Made by a program: the position numbers and the translations under genes. From the NCBI GenBank assembly GCA_035548495.1, contig DASZSV010000053.1, positions 12,097 to 76,096 of the forward strand: a stretch of 64,000 nt of DNA, in the 5' to 3' direction. The DNA comes from CAILZL01 sp035548495 (GTDB lineage: Bacteria; Pseudomonadota; Gammaproteobacteria; Steroidobacterales; Steroidobacteraceae). The first letter of the stretch is position 1. Each line of letters begins with the position of its first letter. Positions 52,438 to 61,351 of the stretch are shown here, in pieces. The notes under the pieces are model-generated. The model saw nothing but the letters and a program-made list of their open reading frames with translations, did not search any database and was not told the origin of the DNA.

Positions 52438-55176
52438 ATGGCACTTCATCCAGAATTTCCCAAATCACCATACGCTCCACTCATACCGGAGCATCGCTGG
52501 TTTCCAGCAGATGAAGCGCTGCGCGATACGGCACGCGAGAAACTGCTGCCACCACTTGTGGAAAAAATCCGCGAAGGTGTTCAGCAATGGCGTGCCTCCG
52601 GCTATCAGGGTGCATCAGCCACATCGCAAACGTTGCTTGCCTGGTGGTTTGATGTTGAGCATCTGATGGAGAATGCCGATGGTACGCAATCTCCTTTCCG
52701 CTATTACTTTGCTCAGCGCGAAGCAGTCGAAACCGTTATCTGGTTGCATGAAGTTCGTCAGGTGCGCGACAAGTTCGATCTCATGCGGTTCGACAGTTCC
52801 AATGCCATTTCAGTTGGCGACTTCGATGAAGAATGGCCGCGCTATGTGCTTAAACTCGCCACGGGCGCAGGCAAGACCAAGGTCTTGTCCCTGCTCATTG
52901 CGTGGAGTTATTTCCACAAGCTGTATGAACCGGATTCAACGCTGGCCCGCAATTTTCTGCTCATTGCGCCGAACATTATCGTGCTTGATCGACTACGCGC
53001 CGACTTCGATGGGCTAAAGATATTCTTCAACGACCCCATCCTTCCTGATAACGGGCGTGATGGGCGTAACTGGCGCGACGATTTTCAAATCACGTTGCAT
53101 ATCCAGGACGATGTTCGTGTGATGCGTGAGACGGGCAATATTTTTCTTACCAACATTCATCGTGTCTACTTGGGCGATGTCATCGAACCTTCGTTAGAGG
53201 ACGATGATCTACGCGACTATTTCTTACAGCCCTTTGGCTCAAAGCCAGTGGGCAAAACCACAGACAGCAAGACCGACTTGGGCGAAGTGGTGCGCGAGAT
53301 TGACGAGCTGGTCGTGTTCAATGACGAAGCGCATCACATTCACGATCCAAAGATGGCGTGGTTCAAGAGCATTCAGGACATTCACCATCGCATGCTCCAA
53401 AAAGATCGCAGGCTTGCGTTGCAGATTGATGTTACTGCCACACCGCGTCATAACAATGGCGGCATATTTGTACAAACCGTATCCGACTATCCGTTGGTCG
53501 AAGCGATTCATCAAAACGTGGTTAAACATCCCGTGTTGCCGGACGAAACCAGTCGCAGTCGGCTACAGGAACACAAAAGCGCCATCTTCACTGAATGCTA
53601 TTCCGACTATTTGCAACTCGGTGTCGAAGAATGGCGCAAGAGCTACGCGGAGCACGAATCCTTGGGCAAGAAAGCCGTGCTGTTCGTTATGGTGGATGAC
53701 ACGCGCAACTGCGATGAAGTGGGTGAATACCTGCAGAAGATTTGCCCCGAACTGCAGGATGCGGTGTTGGTCATTCATACGAAAAACAATGGTGAAATTT
53801 CAGAAAGCGCATCGGGCAAGAACAAAGACGAACTTGTGCAACTGCGTGCGGAGTCCAACACCATCGATAGCTGGAATAGCAAACATAAGGCCATCGTCTC
53901 GGTGCTGATGCTGAAAGAAGGCTGGGACGTTCGGAATGTCACCGTCATCGTCGGTTTGCGTGCATATACATCGAAGTCAAACATTCTTCCCGAGCAAACA
54001 TTGGGGCGCGGTTTGCGCCGCATGTATTTTGGCAGTGATATTTCCGAAACAGTTTCAGTGATGGGCACGCCCGCGTTTATGGATTTTGTCGAGTCCATTC
54101 GCAGTGAAGGTGTGGAGTTTGAACGCGTGCCGATGGGCGGTGGTACAGAACGCCGCGATTCGCTGGTAGTTGAGGTCGATGCGCAGAACCCTGACAAAGA
54201 CATTGACGCATTGGATATATCGCTTCCCAAACTCAGTCGTCGCTTCAATCGTCAGTTCAAGGATCTGGCGGCGCTTGATACCGGCGCGTTTACAAACAAA
54301 CGCTTGCCGCTCAAATCGTTCACGCCCGAGCAGACTCGCGAGATTGTATTCAAGACCATGCTCGATGCCGAGGTGCATCACACCATTCAATTGGATGGCG
54401 CAGGTTCAGCGGACTATCGATCAGTGATTGGATTTTTCACAAGGCAGCTACTTACAGAATTGCGTCTCGTCAGCGAAAAGCAAAGAGTTGTTAGCGGTTA
54501 CGACATTCTCTATGGCAAGGTTAAAGAGTTCATTCGTGATCGCCTCTTTGATTCCTCCCCTGTCAATCTTGAAGATGCGGTGGTGTTGCGTAATTTGTCC
54601 GAACCGGAAGCAGGCAAGATTCTGTTCGATACTTTCAAAGCGGCGATCAATGCACTCACTGTTCAAGATAGTGGATCGGCGCGAATTGAAGATCGCATCA
54701 AGCTGCGCAATACACGCCCATTCCGTACCGAGCATCGGCCTTACATTCCTGCAAAAAAATCAGTGTTCAGCAAAATTGTGGGCGAACCCAATGCGGGCGG
54801 CTTTGAACTTGCCTTTGCTGCGTTTCTGGATGGCGCGCCGGATGTGGCGGCGTTTGGTAAAAACTATCTGGCGATTGGTTTTAAAATCGATTACGTGAAA
54901 GCCGATGGCGATCTTTCAACCTATACACCAGACTTTATTGTGCGTACCACCGATGGCACCGTATGGATTGTGGAAACCAAAGGCCGTGTGGAGATTGATG
55001 TGCCGCAGAAGATGTCGCGACTGCGTCAATGGTGCATCGATGCCACCTTCGCGAGCAAAGCGGAGTCGGGACCGGCGTATCAATTCGTTTATGTGGATCA
55101 AACAAGCTACGAGCGCAATCCGCCAAATAGTTTTGCGGGATTGGTTGCAGCGTTTGCGGAATATCAGGAAATATAG
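52438..55176 (+). CDS. res: Type III restriction enzyme, Res subunit
   Basis: A 912-aa ATP-dependent endonuclease subunit. The SF2 helicase has Walker A LATGAGKTKVLSLL, motif II VFNDEAHHIHD (DEAH), motif III DVTATPRHNNGG and motif VI EQTLGRGLRRMYFG. Near the C-terminus the PD-(D/E)xK nuclease is seen as TPDFIVRTTDGTVWIVETKG. All active-site residues are present. It acts only with Mod. Here res comes first and mod last, opposite to the usual mod-res order. Confidence 0.93.
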   Translation: MALHPEFPKSPYAPLIPEHRWFPADEALRDTAREKLLPPLVEKIREGVQQWRASGYQGASATSQTLLAWWFDVEHLMENADGTQSPFRYYFAQREAVETVIWLHEVRQVRDKFDLMRFDSSNAISVGDFDEEWPRYVLKLATGAGKTKVLSLLIAWSYFHKLYEPDSTLARNFLLIAPNIIVLDRLRADFDGLKIFFNDPILPDNGRDGRNWRDDFQITLHIQDDVRVMRETGNIFLTNIHRVYLGDVIEPSLEDDDLRDYFLQPFGSKPVGKTTDSKTDLGEVVREIDELVVFNDEAHHIHDPKMAWFKSIQDIHHRMLQKDRRLALQIDVTATPRHNNGGIFVQTVSDYPLVEAIHQNVVKHPVLPDETSRSRLQEHKSAIFTECYSDYLQLGVEEWRKSYAEHESLGKKAVLFVMVDDTRNCDEVGEYLQKICPELQDAVLVIHTKNNGEISESASGKNKDELVQLRAESNTIDSWNSKHKAIVSVLMLKEGWDVRNVTVIVGLRAYTSKSNILPEQTLGRGLRRMYFGSDISETVSVMGTPAFMDFVESIRSEGVEFERVPMGGGTERRDSLVVEVDAQNPDKDIDALDISLPKLSRRFNRQFKDLAALDTGAFTNKRLPLKSFTPEQTREIVFKTMLDAEVHHTIQLDGAGSADYRSVIGFFTRQLLTELRLVSEKQRVVSGYDILYGKVKEFIRDRLFDSSPVNLEDAVVLRNLSEPEAGKILFDTFKAAINALTVQDSGSARIEDRIKLRNTRPFRTEHRPYIPAKKSVFSKIVGEPNAGGFELAFAAFLDGAPDVAAFGKNYLAIGFKIDYVKADGDLSTYTPDFIVRTTDGTVWIVETKGRVEIDVPQKMSRLRQWCIDATFASKAESGPAYQFVYVDQTSYERNPPNSFAGLVAAFAEYQEI

Positions 55177-55300
55177 CTGTGCACGCGCCTACTATTAAGA
55201 TATTCCGAAGTATTCGGCCTAAATTGAATTTGGTTGAACATGTGCGACGGACAGTTAGTTATCAAGGAATCCTCGACGGATTCATTGGCAATCGCGACTC

Positions 55301-55325
55301 AGTTATCCGGAAATTCCGGATAACT
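55301..55325. repeat. Perfect 25-bp palindrome (copy 1)
   Basis: Arms AGTTATCCGGAA (55301-55312) and TTCCGGATAACT (55314-55325) are perfectly complementary around one central base. A degenerate copy lies at 55495-55519. The pair may be protein-binding or recombination sites. Confidence 0.75.
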
Positions 55326-55494
55326 CGTCCGCTGTACGATCAGGCTTTGGTCGCGAAATTATGTGCGTAAAGACTGATACTAGCGGCTTCTACCTGGGCA
55401 CTTCAACAACCTGTAAGTCTTACTTACAAGTTCGACAAGAAGGTCGTCGCAGGGCGACACAAGCGTTCATTGACTCGTTTGTTGATCGGTTTAA

Positions 55495-55519
55495 AACTAT
55501 CCTGAATTTCCGGATAGTT
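55495..55519. repeat. 25-bp palindrome (copy 2), before the DUF3800 gene
   Basis: AACTATCCTGAA and TTCCGGATAGTT around a central T: same length and centre as copy 1, with one mismatched pair between the arms. It lies 26 bp before the DUF3800 ATG, a promoter/operator position. Confidence 0.7.
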
Positions 55520-55545
55520 CAACTGCCATTGGTTTTTTGATTGCC

Positions 55546-56340
55546 ATGACAGCAGCAAGCTTCCGCGCATACATCGATGAGTCCGGCGACGAAGGCTTCG
55601 TCTTCAAGCCAGACGGAACGGGATCGTCTCGTTGGCTAGTATTGTCCGCTGTCATCGTGCGCAGAGAGAACGACCTTATTGTGGTTAAGCTCATGGATGA
55701 AGTGCGTGCCTTACTAGGTAGACAACCGCGAAAAGAATTGCACTTTGTAAAGTTGAATCACGCGCAACGTATCCCATATGCACGTGCTATCGGTAAAGCG
55801 TCGTTACGTACGGTTAGTGTGATGATTCATAAGCCATCTGTTCAAGAGCCCGAAACTTTCCAAGCGCACAAGCACAGACTCTATCGATACGCATCGCGTC
55901 TACTGTTGGAACGAGTCTCGTGGCTGTGTCGCGATCATCATATCAAGGGCAAAGGCAGTGGATTGGCTGACATCATATTTTCCAATCGTGGTCAGATGTC
56001 GTACGAAGAGTTGCGCGGCTATTTGTGCAAGCTACGTGAAAACTCTGCGGGTGTGAATATCGATTGGAACTTTATCGATCCCGCAGCAGTGAGTGCAGTA
56101 CAACATTCTCAGATGGCTGGCCTTCAAATAGCCGATGCGGTTGCATCAGGTATTTTCGCTGCACTCAATCCAAACCAGTTTGGCGATACAGAAAGCCGTT
56201 ATCTAACGGAGTTGCTACCTACGGTGTATAGACATCAGGGGCAGTTGTTGGGATACGGGTTAAAGTTTTGGCCGGGAGACATTACGGTCTTACAAAAAAA
56301 TAACCCCCAACTCGCTACGCTTGTTGAGGGCTTTCAATAA
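55546..56340 (+). CDS. DUF3800 domain protein
   Basis: A 264-aa protein. AYIDESGDEGFVF is the family signature with acidic residues typical of an RNase H-like fold, and QHSQMAGLQIADAVASGIFAA holds a second conserved Asp (IAD). LHFVKLNHAQRIPYARAI fits the middle. DUF3800 proteins are often found near mobile elements and defence genes; the molecular function is not settled. Codon use is less biased than in core genes, suggesting transfer. ATG at 55546. It is placed between res and mod. Confidence 0.82.
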   Translation: MTAASFRAYIDESGDEGFVFKPDGTGSSRWLVLSAVIVRRENDLIVVKLMDEVRALLGRQPRKELHFVKLNHAQRIPYARAIGKASLRTVSVMIHKPSVQEPETFQAHKHRLYRYASRLLLERVSWLCRDHHIKGKGSGLADIIFSNRGQMSYEELRGYLCKLRENSAGVNIDWNFIDPAAVSAVQHSQMAGLQIADAVASGIFAALNPNQFGDTESRYLTELLPTVYRHQGQLLGYGLKFWPGDITVLQKNNPQLATLVEGFQ

Positions 56341-56483
56341 TGCAGACCCCAAGTTCGAGGATCCTACCCGTGCGGGCTGCCACTGTTGCCAGTGACCTCT
56401 ACCAACCTTGCGCTTGTCTGCACGGCCATACTGCCGTTCAACACTAAGTACGTCAATAGTTATCTACGTAGTTTCTTTAAGCC

Positions 56484-58652
56484 ATGGCAAAAACAACCAC
56501 TTACAACTTGAGCGACGCCGAAAAGCGCGATCTGATTCAGCTTATTCAGCAAGGCAAAGCGCTGCCGGAAAAATATCGCTTTGTATTGTTCGAAGACAAA
56601 CGCGAAGTAGAGCTGGTATGGAACGGCAAGACCCGCGATGTATGTACCACCGTGTTGCCGTTTCAATCGCTGGAACATATCGATGAACCACGCAAGGAAC
56701 AGCCCGAATCGCAGCAGATTGGTTTGTTTGACTTTCGTGGGCGGCAACAAAAAGGCTGGACCAACAAACTGATCTGGGGCGATAACAAGTTAATTCTGTC
56801 GTCACTTAAAAGCGGCGCACTGCGTCAACAGATCGAAGAAGCCGGTGGCTTAAAGCTGATTTACATCGACCCGCCGTTTGATGTGGGTGCAGATTTTTCG
56901 ATGGACATCGAAATTGGTGGTGAAACCTTTCATAAAGAAGCTAACTTGCTGGAACAGATTGCATATCGCGATACGTGGGGCCGTGGTGCCGATTCGTTTA
57001 TCTCGATGATCTATGAGCGGTTGATATTGATGCGGGATTTGATGGCGGAGGATGGTTCCATATATTTACATTGCGACTGGAAAACAAGCGGATACGTTAG
57101 AGTCGTCATAGATGAAGTATTCGGGAAATCCAATTTTAGAAATGAAATTATCTGGCACTACCCTGGCAGAGAGATGCACATCGACGCCAAGTTTAACTGT
57201 AAGCACGACACAATCTTCTTTTATGCAAAATCAGAGGCAACAAAAATTTGCATGGATCAAGTTGCAATTCCATATGATCGAGAGGACAGGCTAGAAAGCT
57301 TAAGAAGAAAGGTCCACAAAGACGAGGACGGGAAAGAGTGGGTTTGGGAAACACGAGGACAATCTTCGGGCCAGGAGCCCTACAAGCGATATGTGGATGA
57401 AATCATTTCACAGGGAAAAGCTTTAAACGATGTCTGGAGTGATCTGCAATTTCTTCGAGGAAACCACCCTGAGCGCGCTGATTACCCCACCCAAAAGCCC
57501 GAAGCCCTCTTGGAGCGTGTCATGAAGGCCAGCAGCAACGAAGGCGATCTGATCGCCGACTTCTTCTGCGGCAGCGGCACGACTGCGGCAGTGGCCGAAA
57601 AATTGAATCGTAAATGGATATGCACCGATCTTGGCAAGTTTGCCATTCATACGACTCGCAAACGATTGATTCAAGTACAACGCGAATTACAAGGCAGTGA
57701 AAAATCTTTCCGTGCGTTTGAGGTTTTAAATCTCGGCCGCTACGAGCGGCAAGCGTATCTGAATGTGGGCGGCAGACTCACTGGACCACAAAAAGAACAG
57801 GCGTTGTTACAAAAGGAACGCGAGTTTCGCGAATTGATTCTGCGTGCGTATCGTGCTGAAGCATTGGAAGACATGAGCTTCTTTCACGGTAAACATGCAG
57901 GTCGCCTAGTCGTAGTCGGTCCCATCAACTTGCCCGTGGGTCGTTTATTCGTGGAAGAAGTGATTACCGAATGCCGCAAGCGCGGCGCAACGCGCGCGGA
58001 TATACTCGCGTTTGAATTCGAGATGGGTTTATTCCCGGCGGTGTTGGAAGAAGCAAAGCAAAAAGGTATCGACCTTGCACCAAAATATATCCCCGCCGAA
58101 GTGTTCGACAAACGCGCCGTGGATAAAGGCCAGGTGGTGTTCCACGATGTCAGCTTTGTTGAAGCCACACCGCGTTACGACAAGAAAGACAAGTTCACGT
58201 TATCCATTGAACTCACCGACTTCTCTGTTTATTACACGCAAGGTGCCGCCGAGGCCGCCATTGCCAATATGAAAGAAGGCAAGAGCGAAGTGGTATGCGA
58301 ACAAGGTCAGCTGATCAAAATCAGCAAAGACAAGCAAGGTGTAGTCAGTCGCGAGGTGTTGACCAAAGAATGGACTGACTGGGTGGATTACTGGGCCGTG
58401 GACTTTGACTACACGAGCCGGAAGGAAATTGTCAAAGTCACTGACGAAAATGGCGGCTTTGAAGAACAATGGACCGGTGGCTACATCTTTGAAAACGAAT
58501 GGCAAAGCTTCCGCACCCGCAAAGATCGCAACATTGAACTGACCTCGGCACCGCATACTTATACCGAACGCGGCAGGTTCACGGTCGCGGTAAAAGTCAT
58601 CGACATCTTCGGTAACGACACCATGACGCTGGTGCCGGTGAATGTTGGATAA
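56484..58652 (+). CDS. mod: Type III DNA methyltransferase, Mod subunit (N6-adenine)
   Basis: A 722-aa beta-class N6-adenine methyltransferase and target-recognition subunit. Catalytic motif IV is LIYIDPPFDVG (DPPF) at about residue 128, and the AdoMet motif I is ADFFCGSGTTAAVAEKL near 352. The variable target-recognition region lies between them. The C-terminal end (about 620-722) carries a beta-rich domain (FTVAVKVIDIFGNDTMTLV). The stretch 57050-57470 is AT-richer and has different codon use from the rest of mod, consistent with swapped target specificity. ATG 56484. Confidence 0.93.
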   Translation: MAKTTTYNLSDAEKRDLIQLIQQGKALPEKYRFVLFEDKREVELVWNGKTRDVCTTVLPFQSLEHIDEPRKEQPESQQIGLFDFRGRQQKGWTNKLIWGDNKLILSSLKSGALRQQIEEAGGLKLIYIDPPFDVGADFSMDIEIGGETFHKEANLLEQIAYRDTWGRGADSFISMIYERLILMRDLMAEDGSIYLHCDWKTSGYVRVVIDEVFGKSNFRNEIIWHYPGREMHIDAKFNCKHDTIFFYAKSEATKICMDQVAIPYDREDRLESLRRKVHKDEDGKEWVWETRGQSSGQEPYKRYVDEIISQGKALNDVWSDLQFLRGNHPERADYPTQKPEALLERVMKASSNEGDLIADFFCGSGTTAAVAEKLNRKWICTDLGKFAIHTTRKRLIQVQRELQGSEKSFRAFEVLNLGRYERQAYLNVGGRLTGPQKEQALLQKEREFRELILRAYRAEALEDMSFFHGKHAGRLVVVGPINLPVGRLFVEEVITECRKRGATRADILAFEFEMGLFPAVLEEAKQKGIDLAPKYIPAEVFDKRAVDKGQVVFHDVSFVEATPRYDKKDKFTLSIELTDFSVYYTQGAAEAAIANMKEGKSEVVCEQGQLIKISKDKQGVVSREVLTKEWTDWVDYWAVDFDYTSRKEIVKVTDENGGFEEQWTGGYIFENEWQSFRTRKDRNIELTSAPHTYTERGRFTVAVKVIDIFGNDTMTLVPVNVG
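57050..57470 (+). other. Target-recognition region of mod with atypical composition
   Basis: Codons AGA, ATA, TTA and AAA are enriched here compared with both flanks of mod. The boundaries coincide with the region between motifs IV and I, where target-recognition domains of type III enzymes lie. A recombination-exchanged recognition domain is the natural reading. Confidence 0.55.
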
Positions 58653-58701
58653 GTGACGTAATGCTTTTTAATTCTGTTTCAAACTCTTATTCGGTTGCCA
58701 C

Positions 58702-59652
58702 ATGAATGACTTGCCAGCTTATTCCCAGGAAGAACTCGCGCGCTTCTCCAACGAAGAGTTGATTGCGCGCATGATCGCGGACGAAGATCGTGTGCCGCTC
58801 AATGTGATTGATGAATGTGTGCGACGAGGTGAACAATTTCATCAGCTCATGCTCGATGCTTCTCGCGAAAAGGATGGTTCGCAGGGTTGCTGGTGGTTGA
58901 AGTTGCACTGCCTGAAGGTAATGGGGCGAATACCAACCGAAGCAGCAGGCAGAATGCTGGTTGCACAGATACATGATATGGAAGAGCAACACGAAGATAA
59001 CTTGCAAGAATGGCTTGCTGGTTACTGGCCGGCTTTATTTGCCAACAAGCCCTTTTCATTGGCGCACGAGTTGCGCCAGTTCTGCGACGATCGAAAGGTG
59101 TCGTGGTTCATGCGCTCCAATGTCATCGATGCTGTGGTCGCCATGCATGCCGCCCAAAATGAAGCTGCTTTGTCAGAAGCGCTTGCCTGGGTTGCCAGTA
59201 TCGCGCAGGCAGATGACGAAGATTTCGACACGCGTTGTCATGCGGGTTGCTTTCTGCTGGATTTTCCGCGAGCCGAATACCGCTCGATTCTGGATGAGCT
59301 GGCCGAGCTTCAAGGGAGCGGGTTAGGCAGGGTATTTGACAAGAAAGACGTTGATGCGGCCTTCAGACAGAATGCGGATTCGCCGCCATGGGATCGTTTC
59401 AAAAACCCATGGGATTTCTATTCACCAGAGGCTATTCAAGCACGTCAGGCACGTTGGGCAGAAGAGGATGCGCGATGGAAACAACGTGAGCTGGAAGCGC
59501 TTGATGATGAACTATTCGATGATGACTATGGCTTCGTCGAGCCCTATGTCCGTGAAGCGCCCAAGATCGGCCGCAATGAGCCTTGTCCGTGCGGCAGTGG
59601 CAAAAAATACAAGAAGTGTTGCATGCTGAACGGTGAAGCAAACATTCATTGA
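58702..59652 (+). CDS. SEC-C motif protein with helical repeat domain (DUF1186-like)
   Basis: A 316-aa soluble protein. Residues 1-230 are helical and HEAT-like (WWLKLHCLKVMGRIPTEAAGRMLV, SNVIDAVVAMHAAQNEAALSEAL). A charged linker follows, and the C-terminus is the zinc-binding SEC-C motif IGRNEPCPCGSGKKYKKCC. SEC-C tails occur in SecA and in many proteins of unknown job near defence or stress genes. The ATG lies 50 bp after mod, in the same direction. Confidence 0.85.
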   Translation: MNDLPAYSQEELARFSNEELIARMIADEDRVPLNVIDECVRRGEQFHQLMLDASREKDGSQGCWWLKLHCLKVMGRIPTEAAGRMLVAQIHDMEEQHEDNLQEWLAGYWPALFANKPFSLAHELRQFCDDRKVSWFMRSNVIDAVVAMHAAQNEAALSEALAWVASIAQADDEDFDTRCHAGCFLLDFPRAEYRSILDELAELQGSGLGRVFDKKDVDAAFRQNADSPPWDRFKNPWDFYSPEAIQARQARWAEEDARWKQRELEALDDELFDDDYGFVEPYVREAPKIGRNEPCPCGSGKKYKKCCMLNGEANIH

Positions 59653-59737
59653 TACTTTCATGGCATGTGCGTCAGAGCACTGCACACAGATTGGTGGCGA
59701 TGAAGGCGAACAAGCAATAACAACCAGAAAGCAATTT

Positions 59738-60583
59738 ATGCAATTGAATGGATTGGACGAACGGCTGGTACATCCTCACATCAAATCCATCGGCACGGGA
59801 TTCAGACGATTCGCATGGGAATTCTGGTACTTCGGGCTGAAACAGATTCGCGCCTGCCTGTTTGTTGGTCTTTTCTTCACGGCCGTGTTTTGCGTGCCAA
59901 AAGCCGGTTTGTTTGGCATTGCACGCTATGATCTGCTGTTGATTATCGCGCTGGCGATCCAGTTCGGCATGATCGCACTCAAACTGGAAACTCTGGACGA
60001 ATTCAAAGCCATCACCTTGTTTCACGTGATCGGTTTCATGCTGGAAGTGTTCAAAACATCGGCCAGCATCAGGTCGTGGAGTTACCCTGATCCGGCATTC
60101 ACCAAAATTTTTGGCGTGCCGCTGTTCTCGGGTTTCATGTATGCCGCCGTGGGCAGTTATGTGATTCAGGCATGGCGCTTGATGGATGTACGCATCCGGC
60201 ACCATCCTTCATACTGGATGGCCACATTGATGGCGCTGATCATCTATGCCAACTTTTTCACTCATCACTACATTGGCGACTATCGCTGGTACATTGCGGC
60301 GTGTGCACTGGGTTTGTATGCGCGCGCGATGGTGATCTACAGACCGCTGGATCGCGATCGCAAGATGCCATTGCTGCTGGCGTTCTTGCTGATCGGCTTT
60401 TTCATCTGGCTGGCGGAAAATATCAGCACCTTCTTTGGCGTATGGAAATATCCGGATCAGATGGGCGCATGGGCAGTGGTGCATGTCGGCAAGTGGAGTT
60501 CATGGTCGTTGATGGTCATCATGACCTTTACGATTGTGGCGAATTTGAAACACATCAAGGAAAGAATTCATGTGCCGGAATAA
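59738..60583 (+). CDS. DUF817 integral membrane protein
   Basis: A 281-aa protein with about seven or eight TM helices. WEFWYFGLKQIRACLFVGLFF and EVFKTSASIRSWSYPDPAF, FSGFMYAAVGSYV and GKWSSWSLMVIMTFTIVANLKHI are the conserved blocks of DUF817. Function unknown. The start is uncertain: ATG 59738 (MQLNGLDERL) has AGAAAG upstream, but the frame is open to 59633, overlapping the previous gene by 20 bp. Confidence 0.8.
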   Translation: MQLNGLDERLVHPHIKSIGTGFRRFAWEFWYFGLKQIRACLFVGLFFTAVFCVPKAGLFGIARYDLLLIIALAIQFGMIALKLETLDEFKAITLFHVIGFMLEVFKTSASIRSWSYPDPAFTKIFGVPLFSGFMYAAVGSYVIQAWRLMDVRIRHHPSYWMATLMALIIYANFFTHHYIGDYRWYIAACALGLYARAMVIYRPLDRDRKMPLLLAFLLIGFFIWLAENISTFFGVWKYPDQMGAWAVVHVGKWSSWSLMVIMTFTIVANLKHIKERIHVPE

Positions 60584-60689
60584 TTGACAATTCTTTTATT
60601 GACATCGCCGATCACATGCAATGAAATGAAGTCGTTCTGGAAATTATGTGCCAAAGTGAAGCAACTACTACAAATACATGAGGAGACAA

Positions 60690-61265
60690 ATGATGTTCAA
60701 GAAAATCGCGATCTTTACAATTGCCACTTGCATGCTTTCGTTGACCGGATGCATGACTATTACTGCATCTCGCTACGACTCGAACCCAGCCAATGCGGAG
60801 CACCTGACAGCAGAGCACTTGGTCGCTGTGAACGTTGCACCGATCACCGTTCAGAAAGGTTCAACTGCCAAGGTGAAGTCCATCGGCTTGCGTGCCGCCA
60901 CTTATGTGGCGCCCAGCGGATCATTCTGCGATTACATTCATGATGCACTTGTTGACGAACTCAACAATGCAGATCTTATTGATGACAAAGCAAACACCAT
61001 CATCGATGGCTTGCTCATTAAAAACGACGTTGATATCGCCGGTTTTTCCAAGGGCAAAGCGGACATCAGCGTAAAGTTCACAGTAAAGCGAGACGGCAAC
61101 ACTGTCTTCGACAAGGTTATATCGGCGCATACAGAATGGCCTTCCAGCTTCCTTGGGGATATAGCCATCTCAAGAGGTGCAAGCAATTATCCCTTGGCTG
61201 TCAGAGAATTGGTTGGAAACTTAGTGAATGACGCTGATTTTCTGAAAGCGCTTAAGAAAGACTGA
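60690..61265 (+). CDS. Putative lipoprotein
   Basis: A 191-aa exported protein: signal peptide with lipobox MLSLTGCMT, then a mixed alpha/beta body (NVAPITVQKGSTAKVKSIGL, FCDYIHDALVDELNNADLI, DISVKFTVKRDGNTVFDKVI). The layout resembles small outer-membrane lipoproteins that take part in envelope complexes. No specific family recognised. ATG at 60690 after AGGAG. Confidence 0.75.
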   Translation: MMFKKIAIFTIATCMLSLTGCMTITASRYDSNPANAEHLTAEHLVAVNVAPITVQKGSTAKVKSIGLRAATYVAPSGSFCDYIHDALVDELNNADLIDDKANTIIDGLLIKNDVDIAGFSKGKADISVKFTVKRDGNTVFDKVISAHTEWPSSFLGDIAISRGASNYPLAVRELVGNLVNDADFLKALKKD

Positions 61266-61277
61266 TGCTTGTCGCCA

Positions 61278-61307
61278 GACCTCCAATCACCTGAGTGATT
61301 GGAGGTC
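61278..61307. terminator. Strong 13-bp hairpin between two convergent lipoprotein genes
   Basis: GACCTCCAATCAC (61278-61290) and GTGATTGGAGGTC (61295-61307) pair perfectly around the 4-nt loop CTGA. It follows the plus-strand lipoprotein stop by 12 bp. There is no clear T-tract, so it may act as an mRNA 3' end stabiliser as much as a terminator. Confidence 0.6.
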
Positions 61308-61351
61308 GACAAATTGGGCCTGAAACTATCTGATAATAATCAACCAGAGCT

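Larger units (their letters stand above)
55177..55545. other. Res-DUF3800 spacer with two related palindromes
   Basis: About 370 bp without a convincing gene. A short GTG-started 63-codon frame (55179-55370) follows res but has no ribosome-binding site. The spacer holds two similar 25-bp palindromes (separate entry) and a TGTAAG-tctta-CTTACA hairpin at about 55412-55428. Confidence 0.5.

Noticed and set aside
55179..55370. Small 63-codon frame just after res
   Set aside because: GTG start without a ribosome-binding site, no recognisable motif, and its 3' half contains the 25-bp palindrome. More likely spacer.
56341..56483. Possible tRNA-like remnant (GGTTGGTAGAG on the minus strand) between DUF3800 and mod
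   Set aside because: No acceptor stem, anticodon arm or matching T-arm could be paired; only a short D-arm-like string is present.
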